Of a stretch of 7,250 nt of DNA, positions 1 through 6,047 are shown one piece after another. Under the pieces are notes generated by a model, which saw nothing but the letters and a program-made list of their open reading frames with translations, searched no databases and was not told the origin of the DNA. The position numbers and the translations under genes were made by a program. The first letter of the stretch is position 1; every line of letters starts with the position of its first letter. Source of the DNA: Thermoflexales bacterium (GTDB lineage Bacteria > Chloroflexota > Anaerolineae > J036 > Brachytrichaceae); the NCBI GenBank assembly GCA_017998555.1, contig JAGOCU010000001.1, positions 1 through 7,250 on the forward strand. Direction: 5' to 3'.

Positions 1-3000
1 TTTGCATATGGCTCTTTCCCGTTGTACGCGACCAAGACCGTCCAGCAGATCATGAGCGCGTTCGAGAAGAAGTGGCTGGACTATGACCGGACGGCCCTGG
101 TCGGGCGGGCGCTCTCGGCCATCTTCGACACCGGGGCGATCCTGTTTGTCTTTCTGCTCGCCCGCCGGCTGTTCAACCGCAAGGTGGCGCTGATCGGCGC
201 GTTTTTGTACGCCCTGACAGTGCTGAGCATTCAACACGCGCACTTCTATACCAGCGACATCACGCTGAACTTCTTCATCCTGCTGACCGCCTACGCGGCA
301 ACGGACATCGTGCGGCGGGGCGATATCCGGAGCGGCGCGCTGACCGGCGCCGCGGCCGCGATTGCCGTCGCCTGCAAGATCTCGGCCGCCCCGCTGCTGC
401 TGCTCATCCCAGTCGCGCTGTTGCTGCGCTGGCGCGGCGTGCGCCTGCGCGAAGACGACCCGCCCGCCACGCGCGTCGACGGGGATCGCATTCTCGGGGT
501 CGGGGCCGCCGCGGTCGTCGCCTTTCTGGCCCTCACTTTCATCTGCCAGCCCTACGCCGTCCTCGACGCCGCCTCGCTCTTCCGCAGCATCGAAGAGCAG
601 AACAACATCGTCGTCACCGGCGACGCGGATCTTCCCTACACGCGGCAGTATCTCGGCACCGCCCCCTACGCGTACTTCCTCCAGCAGCTCGTGGTGTGGG
701 GGATGGGTGTGCCCTATGGCGTTGTCGCGCTGGCGGGCTGGGCGTTCCTGATCTACCTGGCCTTCCGCAAACGTTCGGTCGGCGCGATCCTGCTCCTGGC
801 CTGGCTCATCCCCTATTTCGCCATCACCGGACGCTCGCAGGCCAAATTCCTGCGCTACATGCTGCCGCTCCTGCCATTCCTGGCCATTGCGGCAGCGGTG
901 CTGTCCGATCACATCCGCGCCTGGCTGAGCGCGCTCGCGAAGCGCCTCGCCCTGCCGTCCGGCGGCGCCGCCCGCGCCGCATTGACCTTCGGCTTTCCCG
1001 CCCTGCTGGTCGGGATGACGGCCTGGTACGCCCTGGCCTTTGCCAACATTTACAACGAGCCGCATACCGCCAACCAGGCCGCCAAGTGGATCAACGCCAA
1101 TGTGCCAGCCGGCTCGGCGATCACCCGCGAGCACTGGGAAGAGGGCATCGCCGGTCTCAACCAGACCTATCGCCAGCCGCCGGCCGTGCCGGAACTGGCG
1201 ATGTATGAGGTCGACAACACGCAAAAAGCCGATATGCTCGGGCGGGCCCTGGCCCAGAGCGACTACATCGTCTTCTTCTCCAACCGCCTGTATGGCACGG
1301 TCGGCCGGCTTGCCCAACGCTACCCGCTCAGCCGCGAGTACTATCGGCTGCTGTTCAGCGGTGAATTGGGCTATGAGCTGGCCTACTACGCCGATGCGCC
1401 GATTCAGCTCGGCCCGGTCGCGCTATATGAGGACACCTTCGGCCGGCCCGGGTTGCCCCGCCCGGGCGCGCTGGCCGACTATCGCCCGGCCCCGCTGACC
1501 CTTAATCTGGGGTTTGCCGACGAGAGCTTCTCCGCCTATGACCATCCCCTCACGATGGTCTTCAAGAAGACCCGGCCCATCACCGCCGAGGCAGTCGCCG
1601 CCGCGCTCCGCCCGCTGGCCCAATCGCCCCAGGCGGCCCAGGCCGGGCGAGCCCAATCGCTGCTGACCGACGCGGAAAAGAGGGCCAATGAGAGCGGCGG
1701 CACGTTCAGCGATCTGTTCAATCCGAACGCGCTGCCCAACCAGGCCCCGCTGCTGGTCTGGTTCGTGCTGATGCTGACCCTCGGCCTGGCCATGTTCCCG
1801 ATCACCGCCCTGATTTTCCGGCGTCTGGCCGATCGCGGGTATGCCTTCAGCCGGGCCCTGGGCATGGTTTTCCTGTCGTGGCTGGTGTGGTTCCCGGTCA
1901 GCCTGAAACTGTTCGAGAGCACCCGTTTGGCCGCGTTTGGCGCCTTCGTCGCCATCGTGGCCCTGGGCGCGCTTGTGTGGCGCTGGCGGGCCGCCGAACT
2001 GATGGCGTTCATCCGGGCGAAGTGGCGGGTGCTGCTGACCGAGGAGCTGCTCTTCTGGGTCATCTTCGGCGTGTTTGTGTTTGTGCGGGCGTCCAATCCG
2101 GATCTGTGGCATCCGGCCCGCGGCGGCGAGAAGCCCATGGACTTCGCCTATCTCCTCGCGGCGATCAAGACCAGCACCCTGCCGCCCTACGACCCGTGGT
2201 TTGCGGGCGGCTACATCAACTACTACTACTACGGCCAATTCATGCTGGCGGTGCTGATCAAGCTGAGCGGGATCCTGCCCGAGATGGCCTACAACCTGGT
2301 CGTGCCGATGCTGTTCGCGATGACGGCGGCCGGGATGTGGGGGTTGGCCTACAACGTGATCTCGGCGATCCGCGGCGACGGGCGCGGGCGGCTGCCCTCT
2401 CCGGCCTTTGGCGCCACCCTCTCGATGCTGTTCATGTCGGCCTTTGGCAATCTCGATGGCGGGCTCATCCTGTTCCGCCGCTTCATCGTGCTGGGCGGCG
2501 GCCAGGAGGCGCCGCAGGGCGTGCTGTTTACCAGCCTGAATGACATCCCGCGCCTGTTCGCCGGACTGCTGAAGGGTATTGAGGGCGGCCAGAAGGTGAT
2601 GCAGCTCCCAACCGACTGGTTCTGGGCCCCGACCCGGGTGTATCCGCCCTCGGCCTCGATCCAGGAGTTCCCTTTCTTCACCTTCCTGTTTGCCGATCTG
2701 CACGCCCACATGATCGCGATGCCGATAGCGATTGTGGCACTGGGCTTTGGGCTGGCCCTGGCCCTGGGCCGGCCAACGCCGACCGTCGCCAACCGCGGCG
2801 GGCTGCTCGAGCGGATCCGGCCGTGGCTGCGCCCGGCGGCGACGGTGCTCCTGGCCGCGCTGGTGCTGGGCGCAATTGGGCCGACCAACTCGTGGGACTA
2901 CCCGACCTACGTCCTGGTGACCCTGGGCGCGGCCCTGTATGGCTGGTGGAACGCCGAGAAGCCGCTGGAAGCGCGCGCGGCCGGGCGGGGAGCCGCGACA

Positions 3001-4395
3001 TTGCCGGGCCTTGGCCGGGCGCTTGTCGTCGGCGGGGTCATCATCGCCCTGAGCTACGCCGCGTATCTGCCGTTCTTCAACGCGATGCAACGCTCGGATC
3101 TGGGCTTTGACCCGCAGCCCGAGCGCACGCCGTTCAACCTGTTCCTGCTGGTGCAGGGCTTCTTCCTGTTTGCGATCCTGAGCTGGCTGCTGGTCGAGGT
3201 CCGCCGCTGGTTCGGGGCCAACGTCGGGTCCCGCATGCGCGGCGGCCCGGCCGGGCGACAGCCCTCGGCCTCGGCGGCGCTGAGCGCCGCGCTGACGGAA
3301 GCCGGCCTGCCCTTCAACCGGATGGTGGCGCTGGGTCTGCTGATGTGCGCGCTGGCGCTGCTGTTGCTCGCGCTCGGGTGGGGGCAAGTTGCTGTGTTCT
3401 CGACGTTGTGCGCCATCCCCGTGATCGCCATGGCCCTGACCCGCCGGCCGGGCGCGCAGGGCTTCACCCTGCTGTGCGCGGGGCTGGGCCTGGTCTTGTG
3501 CGCGGCCGTTGAAGTGTGGGTGCTCAAGGGCGACGTCGGCCGGATGAACACGGTCTTCAAGTACTACCTCAACGTGTGGACGCTGTTCTCACTGGCGGCA
3601 GGCGTCGGGCTGGCCACCTTGCTGGCCGGCCTGTTTGGGCGGATCCGACCGCGGGTCGCCGTGCTGGGCATCGTGGCCGAGGGCTCCCTCGTCCAGAGCC
3701 GGGCGGCAGCCGCTGAAGCCGCGCCGGACCGGGGCGAACGCGCCCGCCCGGGCGTGACCGGCATCGTCTGGACTGCCGGGCTTGCCGTGTTGGGCATCAT
3801 GGCCGCGGTGTATCCGTTCTTCGCCCTGCCCGGGCGGCTGATCGACCGATTCGACACGAAGATCGCCCCGACCCTGGACGGGATGAAATACATGGAGAAC
3901 GCCCGGCTGCCGGTCGAGACGGTCCGCGATGGGCGGCGCGTCCAGGGCGAAATCAAGCTCTCCGACGATTTGGCCGCCATTCGCTGGCTGCGCGACAACA
4001 TCGTGGGCTCGCCGATCGTGCTCGAGGCGACCTCGGCCGCAGATCCGCACCCGCGCCTGTATGCCTGGGGCAACCGGGTGGCGATCTATACCGGCCTGCC
4101 CACCATCATTGGCTGGGACAACCATCAGCGCCAGCAGCGAAATGGCTCTCCCCTGATCGAGCAGCGCACCGGGGATGTGTTGAAAATATTCGTTACCGCG
4201 AGCGAGGCGGACACCCTGCGCCTGCTTCAGCAATACAGCGTCGACTTCATCTACTACGGCAATCTCGAGAAGTTCCACTACCCTGCCGGCGAGGCAAAGT
4301 TCGCGGCCCTGGCCGCTCAGGGCGCGCTGACACCGGTTTACAACCAGCAGGGCACTCTGATCTACAAAGTCAACGCGGCGGCCGCCGCGCAATGA
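1..4395 (+). CDS. GT-C (ArnT/PMT-like) glycosyltransferase fused to DUF2298 (Chlor_Arch_YYY) membrane protein, 5'-partial
   Basis: Very large polytopic membrane protein, 1464 residues visible (residue 1 is the codon at position 1). The frame is open to the window edge and begins inside a YGSFPLY motif typical of the N-terminal part of this family. The TTG at 22 is therefore not the start, and perhaps 80-130 residues, including the usual GT-C acidic loop, lie upstream. Residues 30-350 hold about nine hydrophobic segments resembling the PMT_2/ArnT GT-C fold. Residues 355-570 are mostly soluble, with WINANVPAGS-EHW (363-379) and ADESF-YDHP (506-516). From about 580, some 15 more membrane segments form the DUF2298 part: GGEKPMD (708-714), YYYYG (741-745), DLHAH (899-903), NSWDYP (963-968) and RMNTVFKYY (1181-1189). 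A soluble tail carries TGLPTIIGW (1364-1372). By family, the first half should transfer a sugar from a polyprenyl-phosphate donor at the outer membrane face; DUF2298 has no established function. The stop TGA (4393-4395) directly abuts a hairpin, and the downstream genes converge. Family assignment is firm; substrate is unknown. Confidence 0.9.
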   Translation, partial: FAYGSFPLYATKTVQQIMSAFEKKWLDYDRTALVGRALSAIFDTGAILFVFLLARRLFNRKVALIGAFLYALTVLSIQHAHFYTSDITLNFFILLTAYAATDIVRRGDIRSGALTGAAAAIAVACKISAAPLLLLIPVALLLRWRGVRLREDDPPATRVDGDRILGVGAAAVVAFLALTFICQPYAVLDAASLFRSIEEQNNIVVTGDADLPYTRQYLGTAPYAYFLQQLVVWGMGVPYGVVALAGWAFLIYLAFRKRSVGAILLLAWLIPYFAITGRSQAKFLRYMLPLLPFLAIAAAVLSDHIRAWLSALAKRLALPSGGAARAALTFGFPALLVGMTAWYALAFANIYNEPHTANQAAKWINANVPAGSAITREHWEEGIAGLNQTYRQPPAVPELAMYEVDNTQKADMLGRALAQSDYIVFFSNRLYGTVGRLAQRYPLSREYYRLLFSGELGYELAYYADAPIQLGPVALYEDTFGRPGLPRPGALADYRPAPLTLNLGFADESFSAYDHPLTMVFKKTRPITAEAVAAALRPLAQSPQAAQAGRAQSLLTDAEKRANESGGTFSDLFNPNALPNQAPLLVWFVLMLTLGLAMFPITALIFRRLADRGYAFSRALGMVFLSWLVWFPVSLKLFESTRLAAFGAFVAIVALGALVWRWRAAELMAFIRAKWRVLLTEELLFWVIFGVFVFVRASNPDLWHPARGGEKPMDFAYLLAAIKTSTLPPYDPWFAGGYINYYYYGQFMLAVLIKLSGILPEMAYNLVVPMLFAMTAAGMWGLAYNVISAIRGDGRGRLPSPAFGATLSMLFMSAFGNLDGGLILFRRFIVLGGGQEAPQGVLFTSLNDIPRLFAGLLKGIEGGQKVMQLPTDWFWAPTRVYPPSASIQEFPFFTFLFADLHAHMIAMPIAIVALGFGLALALGRPTPTVANRGGLLERIRPWLRPAATVLLAALVLGAIGPTNSWDYPTYVLVTLGAALYGWWNAEKPLEARAAGRGAATLPGLGRALVVGGVIIALSYAAYLPFFNAMQRSDLGFDPQPERTPFNLFLLVQGFFLFAILSWLLVEVRRWFGANVGSRMRGGPAGRQPSASAALSAALTEAGLPFNRMVALGLLMCALALLLLALGWGQVAVFSTLCAIPVIAMALTRRPGAQGFTLLCAGLGLVLCAAVEVWVLKGDVGRMNTVFKYYLNVWTLFSLAAGVGLATLLAGLFGRIRPRVAVLGIVAEGSLVQSRAAAAEAAPDRGERARPGVTGIVWTAGLAVLGIMAAVYPFFALPGRLIDRFDTKIAPTLDGMKYMENARLPVETVRDGRRVQGEIKLSDDLAAIRWLRDNIVGSPIVLEATSAADPHPRLYAWGNRVAIYTGLPTIIGWDNHQRQQRNGSPLIEQRTGDVLKIFVTASEADTLRLLQQYSVDFIYYGNLEKFHYPAGEAKFAALAAQGALTPVYNQQGTLIYKVNAAAAAQ

Positions 4396-4438
4396 CGGGA
4401 GGGACAATGCACAGCTTCGCTGTGCATTGTCCCTCCCG
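4396..4438. terminator. Perfect 19-bp inverted repeat between convergent genes, probable bidirectional terminator
   Basis: The left arm 4396-4414 (CGGGAGGGACAATGCACAG) and right arm 4420-4438 are exact reverse complements around the loop CTTCG. The central C and G could also pair, giving 20 bp with a TTC loop. The structure starts at the base after the stop codon of the DUF2298 gene and ends 14 bases before the stop codon of the convergent GT2-methyltransferase gene (4453-4455). It is well placed to end transcription from both sides. Neither strand has a T-tract after the stem, so classical intrinsic termination is not clearly supported. The structure could instead protect 3' ends or be a copy of a dispersed palindromic repeat. 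Confidence 0.6.
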
Positions 4439-4452
4439 AATGAGCAGCGCCT

Positions 4453-5955
4453 TTATGCCGTGACCGCCACCGCCCCCAGATTCAGTCCCGCCCAGGGCAG
4501 AAAGCGATCGATCCGCCGGATGGTCGGCATGATGATCTCGAGCAGCTTGAGTTGCGAGGGCGTGTAGGCCCGCTGCTTGAAGACGCGACTGTTGAGCAAC
4601 CATCCCGGCGCCGAGGCGCGGTTGAAATCAAACATGCTCTCGGCCCGCAGGCCGGCGGCCTCGAGTGTGGCCCGCAGCTCGTCCCGGGTATAGCGCCGCT
4701 GGTAGCCCAGTACGGTATCAATGGTGCCGCGCAGAGCGGGTTGCTGCACGGTCAGGATAACGATCTTGCCCCCCGGCATGAGCGCCCGGGTGGCATTCCG
4801 CAGCACAGCCACCGGGTCTGGTGAGCGCTCGAGGACGCTCACCAGGACGACGGTGTCGAATTGTCCAGCCAGCGCGTCGAAGTCGGCCGCGACGAGCGGA
4901 TCAACTTTGACCACCCGCAGATACGGCTTGCCCAGCGAATACCCGGCCAGGTAATCGAGCTGGGTCGGGTTGGTCTCGGTTGCGACATACAAATCGCGCG
5001 GGATGAACTGGCTGGTCAGGCTGCCGGCCCCGGCCCCGATCTCGAGCACCCGGTCGCCCAGAAGCGGGCGGAGCGTGCTGCCCAGCCACTGGTTGAAACG
5101 CCGGGCATTCTGCAGATTGCGGACCATCCCCGCGCCGACCTCATCCTCGCGATACAAATCGTCGAGGATCGAGTAAGTGACCATCGCCCGCAGGGCGAGG
5201 ATGCCGTCCTTCGACCTGATCTTTTTGCCTTCCTCGAAGCTGCGCGGCAGATAACGGATCGGCACCTCGAAGATGCGCGCCCGGCGCTTGGCCAGCTTCA
5301 TCGTGATCTCGATCTCAAACCTGAAATCATTGGAGCGCAGGGGCAGCGACTTGAGCAAGCGGGTGTTGATGGCCTTGTAGCAAGTCTCGACATCCGTCAG
5401 GTCGAGATCGGTCAGCCAGTTGGTCAGCCCGGTGATGGTTCGATTGATGAGCGTATGGCGGAACATCAGCGCCCGGCGGTATTGGGCGGAGATGTAGCGC
5501 GAGCCAAAGACCGCGTCGGCGCCCTCCTCGATAAAGGGCTCGAGAATGGCGGGGATATCGGCCGGGTTGTATTCCATGTCGGCGTCATGGACGATGCACA
5601 CATCGCCAGTCGCCTGTTCGAGGGCGGTCCGCAGCGCGGCGCCCTTGCCCTGGTTCTTCTCGTGCCGGACAAGCTTGATCCGATCATCAGATGCGGCCAG
5701 GCGCTGAAGAACCTCCCAACTGCCGTCCTTGCTGCGATCGTCGACGATCACGACCTCCAGGCGCGCGATGCGGTCGCTCTTGAGGGCCAGGACCCGGTTG
5801 ACGCTGGCGGTCACCAGGTGGCGCTCGTTGTAGACCGGGATCAACACGCTCAGGGCCAGGGCATGCGGGCGGCGCTCCTCGGAGGTGGGCAGCGCCGCGA
5901 GCAGCTCAGACGGGCGCGGGCGATCGGCGGTGGCGGTTTCGGCGACGGGTGACAT
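4453..5955 (-). CDS. Bifunctional GT2 (DPM1-like) glycosyltransferase / class I SAM-dependent methyltransferase
   Basis: Soluble 500-residue two-domain protein with no membrane segment. Residues 35-240 form a GT2 domain of the polyprenyl-phosphate sugar synthase (DPM1/DPG-synthase-like) type. It has LSVLIPVYNE at 35-44, the nucleotide-binding DD at 72-73, DAD at 124-126 (the metal-binding DxD-type motif), GSRY at 151-154 and EEGKK at 241-245. Residues 287-500 form a class I methyltransferase with motif I LEIGAGAG (Glu305; glycines 307, 309, 311) and an acidic Glu327 after strand 2. Its later motifs are atypical: VLERSPD at 374-380 where the paralog has VLEHVPD. Expected role (family inference): transfer of a sugar from a nucleotide donor to a lipid phosphate on the cytoplasmic face, plus possible methylation. 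The ATG at 5955 was chosen; an in-frame TTG at 5964 would add three residues, and neither has a clear Shine-Dalgarno. It lies 92 bp downstream of its tandem paralog and converges on the DUF2298 gene. GT2-methyltransferase fusions of this type are known in bacteria. Confidence 0.92.
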   Translation of the reverse strand: MSPVAETATADRPRPSELLAALPTSEERRPHALALSVLIPVYNERHLVTASVNRVLALKSDRIARLEVVIVDDRSKDGSWEVLQRLAASDDRIKLVRHEKNQGKGAALRTALEQATGDVCIVHDADMEYNPADIPAILEPFIEEGADAVFGSRYISAQYRRALMFRHTLINRTITGLTNWLTDLDLTDVETCYKAINTRLLKSLPLRSNDFRFEIEITMKLAKRRARIFEVPIRYLPRSFEEGKKIRSKDGILALRAMVTYSILDDLYREDEVGAGMVRNLQNARRFNQWLGSTLRPLLGDRVLEIGAGAGSLTSQFIPRDLYVATETNPTQLDYLAGYSLGKPYLRVVKVDPLVAADFDALAGQFDTVVLVSVLERSPDPVAVLRNATRALMPGGKIVILTVQQPALRGTIDTVLGYQRRYTRDELRATLEAAGLRAESMFDFNRASAPGWLLNSRVFKQRAYTPSQLKLLEIIMPTIRRIDRFLPWAGLNLGAVAVTA

Positions 5956-5981
5956 GTGCGCCAATTCTAGCGGCCCGCCGC

Positions 5982-6042
5982 CAGTGCTTTCCTGAAGCGA
6001 TATGCCCCGGCGGAGCCAGGGTATATCGCTTCAGGAAGACTG
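5982..6042. repeat. Long imperfect hairpin filling the gap between the tandem paralogs
   Basis: The perfect 15-bp arms are 5989-6003 (TTCCTGAAGCGATAT) and 6023-6037. Pairing continues inward with a G-T wobble (6004/6022), CCC/GGG (6005-6007 with 6019-6021), a C/A mismatch and GGC/GCC (6009-6011 with 6015-6017) around a GGA loop. Pairing also continues outward through CAGT/ACTG (5982-5985 with 6039-6042) across a small internal loop. The structure begins a few bases after the stop codon (6048-6050) of the upstream - strand gene and ends about 27 bases before the ATG of the downstream one. No T-tract follows it. It may be an intercistronic terminator or attenuator, an mRNA processing or stabilising stem, or a member of a dispersed palindromic repeat family. 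Confidence 0.6.
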
Positions 6043-6047
6043 TTTGC

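Noticed and set aside
22..24. TTG as the start codon of the large + strand gene
   Set aside because: The same frame is open to position 1 and encodes a YGSFPLY motif expected inside this family, so the gene begins upstream of the window.
1423..3387. Long antisense open frame (about 650 codons) under the DUF2298 gene
   Set aside because: Its product is rich in Arg, Gln, Gly, Pro and His with no recognisable domain, as expected for a reverse-strand shadow of a GC-rich hydrophobic gene.
3589..4407. Antisense open frame of about 270 codons at the 3' end of the DUF2298 gene
   Set aside because: It overlaps a conserved family C-terminus and shows no recognisable motif.
4396..4452. Small gene or ncRNA in the convergent gap
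   Set aside because: The 57-bp gap is accounted for by the palindrome; no promoter or further structure is visible.
4861..5952. Open frame of about 360 codons on the + strand, antisense to the GT2-methyltransferase gene
   Set aside because: It is a codon-register shadow; an analogous shadow recurs under the paralog at 5949-6845, and neither has domain content.
5964..5969. TAGAAT on the - strand, a possible -10 box giving a near-leaderless start at the ATG at 5955
   Set aside because: Spacing to the ATG would fit, but there is no convincing -35 element (GGAAAG at the expected place), and a single hexamer match is weak evidence.
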